Assembly (NCBI RefSeq): GCF_036320965.1
Contig: NC_092226.1
Location: 23,333,002-23,397,001, forward strand
Source of the DNA: Panulirus ornatus
Taxonomy: Eukaryota; Arthropoda; Malacostraca; Decapoda; Palinuridae
DNA: 64,000 nt
Direction of reading: 5' to 3'
Both the position numbers and the translations under genes were made by a program. The notes below the pieces were generated by a model that was not told the origin of the DNA, did no database searches, and worked only from the letters and a program-made list of their open reading frames with translations. Shown one piece after another: positions 49,316 to 62,540 of the stretch; positions within the stretch are counted from its first letter, which is position 1; every line of letters starts with the position of its first letter.

Positions 49316-49499
49316 CATGATATCACTATTACCATCGTTTACACGTGTAGTATATAATTTTTTTAATATCTTTTTATTCCATCATTCGTTGCTCTCTTCA
49401 CATAAGCATACAAGGAGGAAGAGATCACATTGGCTTTTGACTGCTATTTGCCCACGGCATGTGTATGAACAAGTCCAAAGAATGAAGACGCCGAGGCTA

Positions 49500-49795
49500 A
49501 TACTGGGTCAACCACAAGAGCAACTCCCACAGGCACGAGGACTGGAGGTGATGAGTCGCATGACCCCCTGCTGGATGCTCCAAGACTGGAGGCGCAAGTG
49601 TGGCTCTGGATCCACCACAAGAGGGTACGAGTCTCGTGCTGGATCTACCACAAGAGCGGCTCCTAGAGGCTTTTCAAGAAGAGCTATTAAGTCTTGTTCT
49701 GGATCTATCATAGAGGCACCCTTCGGGAGGTTCCACGACTGGGAGTGATGAGTTTCGTTCTGGATCCACCACAAGGGTCAGCTCAACCCAAGGCT
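49500..49795. repeat. degenerate repeat of CTGGATCCACCACAAGAG modules
   Basis: Five modules of TGGATC(C/T)A(C/T)CACAAGAG type spaced 33-62 bp apart. The 143-codon plus-strand and 88-codon minus-strand frames follow this array and show no recognised domain. Confidence 0.7.
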
Positions 49796-50101
49796 GAATA
49801 TCTGTGGTGTTTACGTCTTGTTCTGCGTGTTATATTTACACTGTCTCGCGAGAGCAGCATCTCCCAGCGGCTGGCTTGGGCTGGTGAGGTCACACTGACC
49901 ATCATCAATAGTGTTCAGTACAAACTCTTACAAAACTACACAACACGGTGAAATAAAGAGTTGCCTCAACGTGCATGCGTGACTACACTTTCAGATCATC
50001 TGCTTCAATACAAGCACCATCTGTTTACAGTACTCCGTTCTTAAACGAACACAAAAAGGGACTCTGTGATGAAGTATGTATGTCCCTATCCTCACTCTTA
50101 C

Positions 50102-50105
<4 letters not shown>
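49796..50105. other. unique stretch, no gene recognised
   Basis: Non-repetitive, with no domain-bearing frame. Confidence 0.4.
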
Positions 50106-50160
<55 letters not shown>

Positions 50161-50223
50161 CGTGCGTGTGTGTGTGTGTGTTTGTGTGTGTTTGTGTGTG
50201 TGTGTGTGCATGTGTGTGTTTCT

Positions 50224-50285
<62 letters not shown>

Positions 50286-50303
50286 ATATGCGTGTGTGTG
50301 TTT

Positions 50304-50339
<36 letters not shown>

Positions 50340-50340
50340 C
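50106..50340. repeat. (GT)n microsatellite with TTTG/CATG interruptions
   Basis: About 235 bp, the second-longest GT tract here. VCVCVC and HTHTHT frames of 96-233 codons are artefacts. Confidence 0.98.
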
Positions 50341-50479
50341 GGCACTGCTGGGGTGGTGGAGTGTGAGGATGTTGATGCCACAGGTGAGGGGGGGGAGGAG
50401 GAGGGAGGAGGGGGGGATCTGGTGCCGGAGTCAGGCGAGGTCGGGACAGTGTTAAAGCTGACCTCCTCTACGTCAGCCA

Positions 50480-50760
50480 CACGACCCCTCCCCGCCAGGC
50501 ACTGTTTCACTGTACACTCCAAATCCCGGCACTGCCGACCCCTCACCTCATTATCAGACTTTCACTATGTACCCCTGACTTCACTGTCAGCTCTAGTGAC
50601 TCTCCAAGAGGCACTGCTTCACTGCACACATTATATCTCAGCCACTGCCGACCTCCCACTTCACTGCCAACCTTGATGCCTCCCCACCAGGCACTGCTTC
50701 ACCGTCCACGCCATATTCCTGGCACTGCCGACGCCTTACCTCACTGTCACCTTGCGTACT
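50480..50760. repeat. degenerate repeat of GGCACTGC..CCTCACTTCACTGTC modules
   Basis: Modules of about 90 bp containing CACTGCCGACC and AGGCACTGCTTCAC recur about three times. Confidence 0.65.
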
Positions 50761-50804
50761 ACAGTGAAACTGGGACGAAATTCGGTCTATTCCCGGTCCT
50801 TCCT

Positions 50805-51040
50805 TGTGATCCTAAGATCACAGGGGATTCAAGGTCGGGACAGTGATCTCAAGATCACACGCGATCCCAGATTAGGGGAGGAGTGATCACACGCGATCCC
50901 AGATGGGGAGGAGTGATCACACGCGATCCCAGATTAGGGGAAGGAGTGATCACCAAGATCACAAATCGTCTCCGGCCGGACAGAGTAAAAGCTAAGATCA
51001 CACAGTGTCCACGATCGGGCGAATGATCCTAAGATCACAC
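50805..51040. repeat. about 30-bp minisatellite, about 6-7 units
   Basis: GTGATCACACGCGATCCCAG plus ATTAGGGGAG, with TAAGATCACA variants. Confidence 0.88.
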
Positions 51041-51124
51041 AAGCGGCTCAGAGACGGCCGAGCAATTCTCACAGGGCGTGAGTTGCTCACAGCCCAAGAC
51101 ACGTGTTAGTATTTCCGGTACCTT

Positions 51125-51575
51125 CCAACATTCAGTTGTTCTCACAACACCTGCTGTTGCCACCTCACAGCACCTGCCTCCCTCCAGCTGCTGCCACCTC
51201 ACAACACTTGCCACGAGATGCTTGCACCTCACAACACCTGCCACCAGTTATTCTCACCTCATAAAATACCTACCATCAGTTGTTCTCACCTCACAACACC
51301 TACTAACGGTTGTTCTCACCTCGCTACATCCATTCATAGCACCTGCCACAAGCCACTTCAGGTTCACAACACCTGCCACTGATTGTTTCATGCTCACAAC
51401 ACCTACACTAACAGCTGCACGGTCACAACACTTACCACTAATTTCTCTATGGTCACAACACCTGCCACTAAGTGCTCCATGGTCACAATACCTACAACAG
51501 TTGCTCCACAGTCACAACACCTGCTACTATGCTACTCCAGGTCACAACACCTACCACTAAACACAGCAATGATTC
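51125..51575. repeat. about 30-bp minisatellite, about 15 diverged units
   Basis: Units of GGTCACAACACCTGCCACTA plus AGTGCTCCAT type. The His/Thr/Ser-rich 160-codon frame follows the array. Confidence 0.88.
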
Positions 51576-51771
51576 GAAGTCGGTAACATAGGTGTGTAAA
51601 ATTCTTCGTTATCTTTATAGAACTGTTCTCAGACTCACGGTAAGGTTAGAAAAGAACTGGGGAAACCATAAAACTAAACTTCGCTGAGAAGAAAGAAAAA
51701 AAAAGATATTTCCACTGGCTTACACGATTTATGAAATCGTCGTTATGAAATATGGTCATTCTGTAGTTTTT

Positions 51772-51775
<4 letters not shown>

Positions 51776-51831
<56 letters not shown>
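51776..51831. repeat. (GA)n microsatellite
   Basis: About 28 GA units. Confidence 0.98.
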
Positions 51832-51835
<4 letters not shown>

Positions 51836-52160
51836 CACGCAAGAGGCAACAAGAGACACACCACACAAGGCTTGATGGGAGACTGCATGAAAACAAATAT
51901 ATCAGAGAAAATGTGATCATATGGCAATTCAATTTCCTCTGGCTAACGTTCATCACCTATTACGTTCTGAGCTGAAATAAGATCAAAACATCTATCATCT
52001 GTCTATCCCTCATAGAATTTGCATAGTACCCCTGTCTTATGATAAAAGTGAATCCTATATTTCTTCAAAGGACTTCAGACATTTTACAGGTGGGATCCAA
52101 CCTCCAGCGAACACACACACACACACACACACACTCACATACTCTCTCTCGGCTACTCTG
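51832..52160. other. unique AT-rich stretch with a short (CA)n
   Basis: (CA)n at about 52112-52134. Nothing gene-like. Confidence 0.4.
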
Positions 52161-52164
52161 GTGT

Positions 52165-52560
52165 CACTTTTCACACCTCTGATTGGCGCTCCGTGTCACC
52201 TGGGGAAAGACGAAGCTCCCCTCCTATTGGTCGAGAAGGTGTCCGTAATCGACTCTTGAGTAAAGGTGTCAATTTGGTTTTTATTCCATTGCCGACCTCC
52301 ACTTGCGTAGAAATTCTCATAAATAACTCATACGAGCTACAAACTGTCTCTCCGACTCACAAACACAAAAGATGGCTGCTAGATAACTAAATGCTTGAGA
52401 TAAACAATATTGAGCATAAAAAAAGAGGTGAGGCATTCTTCACTTGGGGGCGTGAAATCTACCACCTTCTCGGCCGGAATGACCAATCAGCGGGCGAGTT
52501 GAGCACAAGAGGTGAGAACGCGCGCCAATCGCGAGACAAAGCCAAGCACGGAAGACAATT
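52165..52560. promoter_or_regulatory. unique stretch with four CCAAT-type boxes
   Basis: ATTGG occurs at 52182-52186 and 52226-52230, and CCAAT at 52483-52487 (ACCAATCAG) and 52525-52529 (GCCAATCG). The contexts GATTGGC, ACCAATCAG and GCCAATC are close to the NF-Y type. The two pairs point in opposite senses. There is no TATA box, initiator or recognisable coding exon, so a promoter is a hypothesis only. Confidence 0.3.
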
Positions 52561-53065
52561 TTACTACTGTAGTTATGGAACTAGTGATTTATTTGTGATT
52601 TATTCCTTTTATTACGATATCTCACACACCCCGATCTACACAGATCGATGAGGAAGACGCTGTACCACCGCAGGAAGTTCCCGGGAATAATGGGAACACA
52701 TATTTCCCAAACGTGTGTAAAGAAAACGTTAAAATTGGAGAAAAGGAATCGACTAGCGTCGGGTGACCAGCCCGGACGTGACGGGACTGTAATGGAGGAC
52801 ACAGACCAGATGAGGCGTCACACACACAGACACACACACACAGGGTTACAGTGACGCCTTAAAGCTAAAAGGAAAACGGTGAACTAAATCTAACGCATTG
52901 AACGGGATAACCTGAAGATCGATATCTTTTTTCTTAGGGGCTGAAAGGAGGAGGCGGAGGAGGAGGCGGAGGCGGAGGAGGAGGAGGGAGGCAGTGACAT
53001 TCTAAGGGGGGGGGGGGGAGGGGTGAATACGAGGGGATGACGAAGGGAAAAGGAAGGCGTGGAAC
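52561..53065. other. unique then GGAGGC-rich
   Basis: The 52391-52651 frame is unrecognised. 52945-53020 is a purine-rich (GGAGGC)n-like patch with a poly-G run near 53008-53020. Confidence 0.4.
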
Positions 53066-53067
53066 CA

Positions 53068-53145
53068 GAAGAAGGCGGGATTCGAACCAAGCGCTACCAC
53101 ACACAGGTCGGCGTTAGGCCTAGTACGTTGAAAATCGATGAGCCA
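53068..53145 (-). mobile_element. tRNA-like SINE relic, minus strand
   Basis: A perfect box B, GGTTCGAATCC, is read on the minus strand at 53088-53078. Upstream on that strand a box A-like TGGCTCATCGATTTTCAACG lies about 45-60 bp away, starting near 53143. It could alternatively be a decayed tRNA pseudogene. Confidence 0.5.
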
Positions 53146-53604
<459 letters not shown>

Positions 53605-53847
53605 CCCTGTGCAGACAACAGATGGAAAAACCCAAAGGACTCGCAGCGTGTCTCGGGCAACCTTAAAACTGAACAATAATTTCTACATGATTAATCTACA
53701 TGTACACTGAATATTATAATCAAATCATCTCAGGATCAATTTACCTTTGAATCATTTCATAATCAATTCATCTTTCAATACCTGAGTACATCATAGGCTC
53801 TTCCATCTGATAACGGGCGAGGTACATCCATATTTATATCATTTAAC

Positions 53848-54066
53848 TTCAAGGGTCGCACCGATGAGCTCCAGGGTCGTACCGTCGTGCTCAAGGATCG
53901 CATCGTCGTACTAAAGGTTTGTATAGTTGTCGAGGATTACAGTCGTGCTCAGGGGTCGTACTGCTGTACCTCAAGGGTTCGTACCATCGTCTTTAAGGGC
54001 CGTACCGCTATGCTGAAGGGTCGTATGGTCGTGCTCAAAGATCTCACCGTCGTGCATAAAACGATC
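53848..54066. repeat. palindromic minisatellite family, locus E (right arm)
   Basis: About ten diverged forward monomers, e.g. GGTCGTACCGTCGTGCTCAA, GGTCGTATGGTCGTGCTCAA and GGGCCGTACCGCTATGCTGA, spaced about 21 bp. No left arm or centre is evident. Confidence 0.82.
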
Positions 54067-54329
54067 TATGTGGTATAACTAAGTAAACAACCGATGTAAT
54101 TTTAGAGACAACAGAATGTTTTTTAAATTGCCCAACACTCCTCATCTCATCAGCAACTTGGAATCCAAGAAATTTCCCTTCTGTTGCGTTCTAGATTTGG
54201 GATCTATTACTATCCGTGTCAAAAAATTATCTGAAGTCTATTTCCTGAACGATATGTAAAGAGAATCTTGTCAAAAGACATTAATGTCTGCTGATTAACA
54301 GCAAGCGAGCGACGCACTTGCACGAGCCC

Positions 54330-54835
54330 AGGAGACTATTTGATGGAGCACAATGGGACGTTCCCTGTGTTCGAGGATGCTGTTAGACTACGGCTAAGCC
54401 ACAGGTACTATTGGCGCTTTGGCCTACCTGGAGATGTTAATCATATGCATTGTAAAGTTCGTGGTCGAAGATCTGGACACCCACTAGAACACTGTGTCGT
54501 AGAATGTGAAAAAAAGAGCCTTTTAAGGATAGATCTAAACAAACACTGCAAGAAATGTCACAACACCTTTCTGTTAATAACAAGATACCTGAAATTTTAA
54601 GTTTGTATCCACTTTTTGCATCTAGTCGGTAAAACTTGCCATATAAAACTATGTACATATGTACTGAAATACGAATTGTAACATCCTATGTAACATCAAC
54701 CCACTGGAGGTCTGACTAAGACCCTTTGTGACCCCTGCAATCCTTCTGCGCTACCGCTCACAGGATGAACATGGGAGGCACAATAAGTATCTAGGGGTTA
54801 CTGGCACAAATCAAATCATCCGTCAGGACGACAGA
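54330..54835 (+). mobile_element. LINE C-terminus and 3' tail
   Basis: The open frame 54340-54600 reads ...VRLRLSHRYYWRFGLPGD and CKVRGRRSGHPLEHCVVECE. This matches the C-terminal zinc-knuckle-like domain of I/Jockey-type LINEs (RLRLGY.Y.W......C.LC....HxLEHYVxECP); the second cysteine of the CxxC pair is changed (CKVRG). The tail (54700-54835) with ACAGGATGAACATGGGAGGC and ACAAATCAAATCATCCG recurs at 38875-38965. Confidence 0.75.
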
Positions 54836-55164
54836 TCTGAAATGTTGAGTTGTTTGGTCCAGATCACTGATATATTCACAAGGTAGAAAATGAAGGCGGA
54901 CCTGGAATATTACCATGAGGTAAACCAGTGGCATCATGTTGACACGCCTTCTAGCGGGGTTTCTGTACACACTAACATCCATCAGGATGTGAAGTTAAAG
55001 TCGCACAAGTAATTTTGTAATACTCCAGTGATGTAGTTTATGAAGATTTGTGGAGTTCGCCTTATAACAAAGGCTTTCTGTGGCGCAGGTAACATTCCGG
55101 TCTTGTCTTCAGCTTAGTATATCAAGCGTTGCGTCGTTAGTACGACACCGTAAGTACTATCTTG

Positions 55165-55265
55165 CTCAGAAACCAGACCGAATGCTGTTGTGTCTGGAAG
55201 TCAAGATATGCTGCATCCGCCTGGGAATAATCCTCCCAGATGTTTAGGATATCGCTGGCTAGTTT
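55165..55265 (-). mobile_element. LINE reverse transcriptase fragment, minus strand
   Basis: The minus strand of 55262-55165 reads ASDILNIWEDYSQADAAYLD followed by FQTQQHSVWFLSKI. The AAYLDF block corresponds to the RT palm motif VxYLDFxKAFD, here decayed after F. Flanking minus-strand frames (54791-54982, 55264-55467) may belong to the same relic but I could not align them to a domain. Confidence 0.5.
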
Positions 55266-55559
55266 AAGAGTTGCGTCTGACACCATTGACGTTAGTTAGC
55301 TCCCAACCCCTGTCTAGGTCACTAGGGATACTCCTGCTATTTCTAGCGAGTCTGGGGACGTTTTGAGACTGAAATCCTCCAGGAATCAAGTCCTTTGTTA
55401 CAGAGGCAGTGACGGGCGACAGTGGTTTATAAACGTTTTTTTTTAAAAGCATCAAACGACGTTTCATTAAGGCTACTTCATATGCTCATGGGCAACTTAA
55501 CGTGCCTTCGACTGATCTTATTACCTGGACTGCTGTGGTATAACCACAGGTGATAAAGT

Positions 55560-56139
<580 letters not shown>

Positions 56140-56384
56140 GAATAAAATAGAGCTGAAATCATCAGTCATTCAGTGTCAACAAACCCTACCGTTATATCAA
56201 ACCATCTTCCAGTCTCTCTAGTTACGCTGACAATCATCTCCAACACAAACGTGTTTCTTGAAAGACCTGCATCTGAAGATCCGGGGGCTAATGTACAACG
56301 GTTGCTAAAACCGTAAACAGCCCAAAAAGTAAAGTCATATGCGCACTGGTTATGAGTGTAAATATTCATGTACACTAGGTTTTA

Positions 56385-56680
56385 GATCATTGTGTACACA
56401 AGATCAAACCCTTGACCACCCTTTTGTGTACCGTATTCTGGCCTATGACATGACACTTAATGGTTAGGTCAAGACTTTAGGGTCGTGTCGTCGTGCTACT
56501 CAAGGGTCGTAACTTCGTGCTTAAGGATCGTACCGTTGCGCTGAAGGGCCTTGCTGTCGTGCTTAAGGGTTGCAACCTTGTACTCGAGGGTCGTAACTTC
56601 GTGCTCAAGGGTCGTACCGTTGTGTTCAAGGGTCGTACCGTCCTGTTCAAGGGTCATGCTGTCGCGTTCAAGACATTAGA
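56385..56680. repeat. palindromic minisatellite family, locus F (both arms)
   Basis: The left part has CAAACCCTTGACCACCC and the centre-like TTCTGGCCTATGACATGACA and CTTAATGGTTAGGTCAAG. The right arm has nine forward monomers such as GGTCGTACCGTTGTGTTCAA plus G, with a 21-bp period (LKGRTVV in one frame). Confidence 0.85.
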
Positions 56681-56689
56681 TACAAAATA

Positions 56690-57310
56690 AACACTGACCA
56701 GTTTTCTGTCGATCCAGCTCCCGGGCCTCAGTGTGGTCCCAATGGCCAGAACCTTCTAGGAGATACAGAACTGACTCGCTGGCTGTAACTTTTTCACTGT
56801 AACTTATTCTAAACGTATCCGACACGACCCATTTAGTAATCTAGGAATAAGTATGTTTAACTACTTCTCAAATCTAATTTTCTAACGGCATATCAAGAGA
56901 AATTCCATTCCGTTGTAATTGAATTTACAGTTTGTCTATCAACATAGTCCATCTGTTAATGATTTGCATATCTGACTGTAATACTCTCTTCTTTTTGACA
57001 GCCCACCTAATCTTGATTCATATATTTAATTAGCTAATTCTAAATGTCAGTCCATCTGATGATACGCTACATTTATCAGTAACTCTTTGAATTCTAAAGC
57101 GAGCCTTCTAACTGCTCCTCACCAGAAACAGATCGGCACACGTCATCAGGCGAAACCTGAGGTACATCACATGCACGGGAGGCCACAGCTAACACCGACC
57201 ACAAACATAAAATCCTCCCGCCTCCTAATCCATCCTTACCTCAACCAAACTCCAACATAATGCTGAAGAAAACTTGTGGGAAAGACGAAAGTTTTTTTGT
57301 GGGGAACGGA
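56690..57310. other. unique AT-rich stretch, no gene recognised
   Basis: Non-repetitive with no recognisable domain. Confidence 0.4.
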
Positions 57311-57314
57311 TGGA

Positions 57315-57315
<1 letters not shown>

Positions 57316-57350
<35 letters not shown>
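57316..57350. repeat. (CA)n microsatellite
   Basis: About 17 CA units. Confidence 0.96.
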
Positions 57351-58870
57351 GTTCAAACAAAGGCTGCTCTTGTCAGCTCTATCACTTGAACAAGAGTTGA
57401 AGGTCGATCAAAGGATCATTATTCCCCACTGTGATATGGTCAAGGTACCGACTGCAAACTAGTGGCGAGTAAGGGGGAGGGACGTCACTATCAATCCACA
57501 ATGTGACATCTTTCCACTGGACCGGTACACAGGTCGATCATGCCAACTCCAGCACAGATAGAACATGATTCTGCAAAGCTAATAAAGTTAAGGCTCGGAA
57601 TCTGTATGTTATTGCACATACTTAGGGTATTTATGGATCCTTAATCTACACTTCATCAACGAGTTTTGCGCCTCGGCTCAATAAGTAATCTGATCAAGAT
57701 GATGCAAGACCACCAGGATAAATGATAAGATAAATAGAAACCTAAAGATGTCTTGCATAAAGGAAATTACTCTTATATTCCCCTTCATTTAAATTCGAGG
57801 TCTGGACTGAAGAAAGGAACAGTGTCAGACTCATAAAAGATACGGAAACTCCATCTATGGCTTTGAGCTGGGGGACAGCTGGGCTGATGACAACCTCCGA
57901 GTTTGACCAGAGACCATCAGTATTGACCACACAGCCACTAAATGGAAGGAAAAGTGCGAGGAAGTAAGTGACTAGCTCTACGGCTGTTCCCTCCGGAGTT
58001 GACAAGCTGACGAATTCTGATTCAGGTCATTGATGACTTAAAGCTTGTGATCAGACACTGATAATTCAAGATGTTCGTACAGACACACGGACGTAGGTAA
58101 GGTACGGACAGATAGATGTAAGGAGGTGCAAGCACGTGCATGTAGGTACGAATCGGTGCACATGCATACGTTCGGGAATAACACTTTATTCTTCAACACA
58201 TCACAACTCCGTAGACTGGTTACAGGCCATAAGATAGTTCAATAGTCTTCTTCATTATAATTTACGTTTCCAAATGTCTGCTTCACACCAACCCTCGTCT
58301 GACGACCTGACATCAGCCCTCCCCTGAACGTTGATAAAAGATGTAATAATGTACTTCACCTAAGAAAAGCCAATAATTAAGGACTGCATTCAAGGAGGTG
58401 GTATGATAAATGATACCACTACATTGATAGGATTAATGAAGTTCATAAGTCACGGGAATTTTGTTGACATTAGATTGCCACATGACGTCTACGGTTGAAT
58501 CAAGTCTGGGAAGCTGTCCCATACGTGATATAGCTGCAGCCATCAACATACATGGTGGTCGAGATTCACACTAACACATAAAAGAAGCAACACAGAAAGT
58601 GTGGCAGAGGATGAGAGACAACGATGACACAAAGTATCCACACATTCGAGACCTCGACAACAGTACCGTCATGGAGCACCCTTGGTTCCTCAAAGCACCA
58701 GATGAGCCCACGGTCATCCACTGATCTATATAATGAACAATACTCATCTTAGTTGACTTCCCTTTCTTCCCAAACTTACAAGAAACATCCCAACATAAAC
58801 ATATCCCTCGAGTCCACCGGGAGGTAGAGATAAACAAGGCACCTAAGACTCGTCTTCAGCAAACCTGCAA
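57351..58870. other. unique stretch, no gene recognised
   Basis: 1.5 kb of complex sequence with minus-strand frames of 87 (57742-58005) and 88 codons (58571-58837). Neither shows a domain, a clear splice context or a Kozak-like start. It is the longest repeat-free block in the window. Confidence 0.4.
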
Positions 58871-58874
58871 ACCT

Positions 58875-58933
<59 letters not shown>

Positions 58934-58945
58934 ACACACACACAT
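58875..58945. repeat. (CA)n microsatellite
   Basis: About 35 CA units with one GA interruption. Confidence 0.97.
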
Positions 58946-59269
58946 CACAAAACCTACGCCATACACCTATACATCACTCCTCAACTCGCTCTTCCGTTTC
59001 AAGACATCTTCCCTGTCCAGCCTCATCCCTCTTCATCTCTATCCACTCTATGAAAACAAAAACAGTGATATCCTTACTGAAGCAACAAAGATTGCAACAC
59101 GATACAGCAACGTCAGTGATCATAGGACAAACACGTGTCAGCAGGTACTGCCCCCACACTCCACCAGGCAGGAGAGGAGGGTAATATAACCATAACAAAT
59201 TGCTTGATGTACTCACCTCTGCTGGGCTGCTCCGTTACGGGCACCACCGCCGCTGGCTCTCCACTGAAG

Positions 59270-59855
59270 ATCCGTGCTGTGGACCAGGTGGTGAGGCTTG
59301 GTGGTCTGTGCAACTGGACCAGGTAGTGAAGTCTATGGGTGTGTTTCCTGGACCAGGTGGTGAGGCATGGTGGTCTGTGCACGGGACCAGGTGGCAAGAC
59401 CTGTGGGTCTGTTTCCTGGACCAGGTGGTGAGCCTTGGTGGTCTGTGCAACTGGACCAGGTGGTGAGGTCTGTGGATCTGTTTCCTGGACCAGGTGGTGA
59501 GGCATGGTGGTCTGTGCAACTGGACCGGGTGGTGAGGTCTGTGGATCTGTTTCCTGGACCAGGTGGTGAGGCATGGTGGTCTGTGCAACTGGACCAGGTG
59601 GTGAGGTCTGTGGGTCTGCTTCCTGGACCAGGTGGTGAGGCTTGGTGGTCTATGCACTGGACCAGGTGGTGAGCTTAGTGGTCTGTTTCCTAGAACGGTT
59701 CTAAACCATGTGGTGAGGCCCCTGGATCTGTGCACTGGAGAAGGTGGTGGCGAGGCCCATTGGTGGTCTATGCACTGGACCATGTGGAGAGGCTTGTAGG
59801 TCTATTTTCTGAACCATGGTGGTGAAGCTTGTGGGTCTGTCTCCTAAACCATGTG
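59270..59855. repeat. 35-36-bp minisatellite, about 15 copies
   Basis: Units begin CTGGACCAGGTGGTGAGG and alternate between CTTGGTGGTCTGTGCAA and TCTGTGGGTCTGTTTC endings, giving an approximate 71-bp dimer. The right part (from 59690) is diverged. The 153-182-codon frames are artefacts. Confidence 0.93.
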
Positions 59856-59859
59856 GTGT

Positions 59860-60610
59860 GGCGTAGGTGACTGCGATGCGTTTCGTGTTGCATTGACCCA
59901 AGCGTTAACCTTCACCTGAGACGGTACAGAAAACGGGGTGCTTTTCGGGAATGTCAAGCACTTTGTTTACTCAATAAAACAAGACGTGGTCTATATCGAA
60001 GATGTTTTTGTTGACTCTTAAGCATGAGCAGCAGTGGAAACATCATGAAGGTGGGAGGTGGTGATCGTGAGAGTAAGCAAGGAAAGGGAGAGCAACGGTG
60101 AGAGGGACACGAGAGAGTGGGAGTACGTCACCCTCACCGAGGGAGCCCAGCACACCTCTCTTGCACTCCGAGGACCTCCCTCTTCCCTCCGACTGACCAC
60201 CTGCTCGAGCTGACCTCTGCTTAGCCAGCCTCTCCTGCCGAGTCTGACCTGCCACCAGCCACCTATACTCCTCTCCTCCACTTCCTCACCTAATCACACA
60301 TGGCAGTCCTACGGTGGCTCGATTGGGTCTATGCCACGACTTCGATGGGTGTTCTTAGCACTCGAAGTACCTCCGGAAGACTAATGTAACGGATCGTACT
60401 TCGCTAACTCCTCTGCCTTGGATTCACAGGCACACAAAAACGCTTGCAACGAGACCAGTACCATCACGGGAGGATCTAGATGGGATCGAGTACTCCTAAA
60501 AACCCAACCGTTCCAGGCTGAAGCCGGATTCAAGTCACTTCAACGATGGTTTTCCTTAATATGAGAAATTCCGTACCTTTGGTCTTACTGCCATTTGTCC
60601 CTACAGTTAC
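59860..60610. other. unique stretch, no gene recognised
   Basis: Non-repetitive. The minus-strand frame of 87 codons (60018-60281) has no recognised domain. Confidence 0.4.
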
Positions 60611-60611
60611 T

Positions 60612-60762
60612 AATTCGAGGTACGACACTTTAGTACGATTTGTACGACCCTTGTTTGGGTCTGATGGCCTACCCTTTGATCGGACCAAAAAGGTCAAAGT
60701 CATCCTACGTGGAGGTTGCTCTGTGGTGCTTAAGGGTCGTACCGTCGAGCTAAAGGTAAATT
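60612..60762. repeat. palindromic minisatellite family, locus G (both arms)
   Basis: The left arm is GAGGTACGACACTTTAGTAC then GTACGACCCTTGTTTGGG. The centre is CTGATGGCCTACCCTTTGAT then GGACCAAAAAGGTCAAAG. The right arm is TGGTGCTTAAGGGTCGTACC then GTCGAGCTAAAGG. This is the shortest complete example. Confidence 0.8.
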
Positions 60763-60779
60763 GATTACCTCAGCAGGAC

Positions 60780-60780
60780 A

Positions 60781-60847
<67 letters not shown>
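60780..60847. repeat. (TA)n microsatellite
   Basis: About 34 TA units, 18 bp after locus G. Confidence 0.98.
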
Positions 60848-60852
<5 letters not shown>

Positions 60853-60884
60853 GATTCTGTACATCTGTCACTATATTACCTACG

Positions 60885-61205
60885 ATGACAAAAACTTTAT
60901 CACCAACAATGCTACCATCTATAACCCTATCAGTGTCATCAACTACATCACCAACAATGTCATCAATTGTATTAACACAACTGTCACCAACTACATCAAT
61001 ACAAATGTCACCAACTGTATCACCTGCATTGATATCAGTTACGTTACTGACGATGTCAACAGCTGTATTAATAGCTGTATCAACAGCAATGTCACCAGCT
61101 GTATCTCCAACAATATCATCAGCTGCGTCTCTCACAATGAACACCAGTTGCATCTCCAGCATTGCTGCCACCTGCATCTCCAACAATGTCACTAGATGTA
61201 ACATT
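60885..61205. repeat. degenerate ATC-ACCAAC-type short repeat
   Basis: Units of TCACCAACTGTATCACCAAC type of 12-24 bp, diverged. The related motif returns as a better array at 62060. Confidence 0.8.
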
Positions 61206-61284
61206 ATAATCTGTGTTATATAGTTTGCAGCCAACAGTATTACTAGAACGAAATTCATTGGCAACCACGTCACTAGAACTAGAT

Positions 61285-61450
61285 GTCCCTCCAACAACAA
61301 GACCTAGACGTCCCTCCAACAATATCGCAAGACCTAGACGTCCCTCCAACAATATCGCAAGACCTAGACGTCCCTCCAGCAATATCGCAAGACCTAGACG
61401 TCCCTTCAACAATATCTCAAGAACCAGACGTCCCTCTAAGAATAGCACTA
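61285..61450. repeat. 30-bp minisatellite, about 5-6 copies
   Basis: The monomer joins CAAGACCTAGACGTCCCTCC and AACAATATCG. Minus- and plus-strand frames are artefacts. Confidence 0.93.
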
Positions 61451-61499
61451 GATGTCTCACCAACAATTACACTACAGCTAGAGCTATCTCCAGCAAGGT

Positions 61500-62055
61500 A
61501 ATCCGAGCTAGACTCCAACAATATCATCAGAGCTAGATGCACCAACACCAACATCATAAGCTGTATCACCACCAAAAATATCACTCCTGTGTCACTGACA
61601 ACATCATTAGTTGTATCACCAACAATTTATATTACTGATGGTGCATCATTAACAATCATAACCACGCAATTGTCATCATCTATACTTCAGTGTCCACTGT
61701 TTTCAATTACCACAAGTCATCATCAAGTATTCTTAATTAACCCAAGTAATTATCATCTTCATTTACCATAAGTAATTGTCTCTGACGACGTCGCATTATG
61801 AACAGTATCGCCAACTGCTTCCCCCAAACGGTTATGACTGACCATAGTCTACGTCATTAGCGTTACTAATGAGCACCACAAACTGTCATTCTCCACCATG
61901 CATCATCGGGAGTCATCAGTTATCATCACTGTTATTAACGACGCAGGATGAAATGTCACTACCACCAGTAGCTCATTAATATTGACGGAGGGACATGAAG
62001 TGTTGCTTGATATCACTACACATAAACGCTATCTTGGATTCATCATACAATCATT
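61500..62055. other. loosely repetitive ATCACCA/ATCATCA-rich stretch
   Basis: ATCAT- and ATCACC-rich without a fixed period. No gene was recognised. Confidence 0.5.
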
Positions 62056-62059
62056 TCAG

Positions 62060-62540
62060 AGTCACTGTATCACCAACACTATCACTCACTGTATCTCCAA
62101 CATCATCACACGTTCGATCACCAACAATATGACTCGTTGTATCACAATCAGCACCAATGACCGCATCACCAACAACATCACTCGCTGTATCACCAACACC
62201 ATCACATGTTTGATCACCAACATTATCACTCGCTGCATCACCAACATCACCACACGTTTGATCACCAACAATATCACTCACTGCATCACCAACATCACCA
62301 CACGTTTGATCACCAACATCATCACATGTTTGATCACCAACAACATCACTCGCTGTATCACCAACACCATCACATGTTTGATCACCAACAATATCACTCG
62401 CTGTATCACCAACATCACCACACGTTTGATCACCAACATCATCACATGTTTGATCACCAACAACATCACTCACTGTATCACCAACATCATCACATGTTTG
62501 ATCACCAACAACATCACTCGCTGTATCCTCCAACAATAGG
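62060..62540. repeat. about 24-bp minisatellite with 48-bp dimers, about 20 units
   Basis: Units of CATCACTCGCTGTATCACCAAC alternate with CATCACATGTTTGATCACCAAC. Higher-order alternation is visible at 62160-62520. The ITRCITNTITCLITNN and DHQHHHTF frames are artefacts. Confidence 0.93.

Noticed and set aside
57742..58837. Two minus-strand frames of 87-88 codons as candidate genes
   Set aside because: They lie in unique DNA but show no domain, splice context or start context, so a gene call is not supported.
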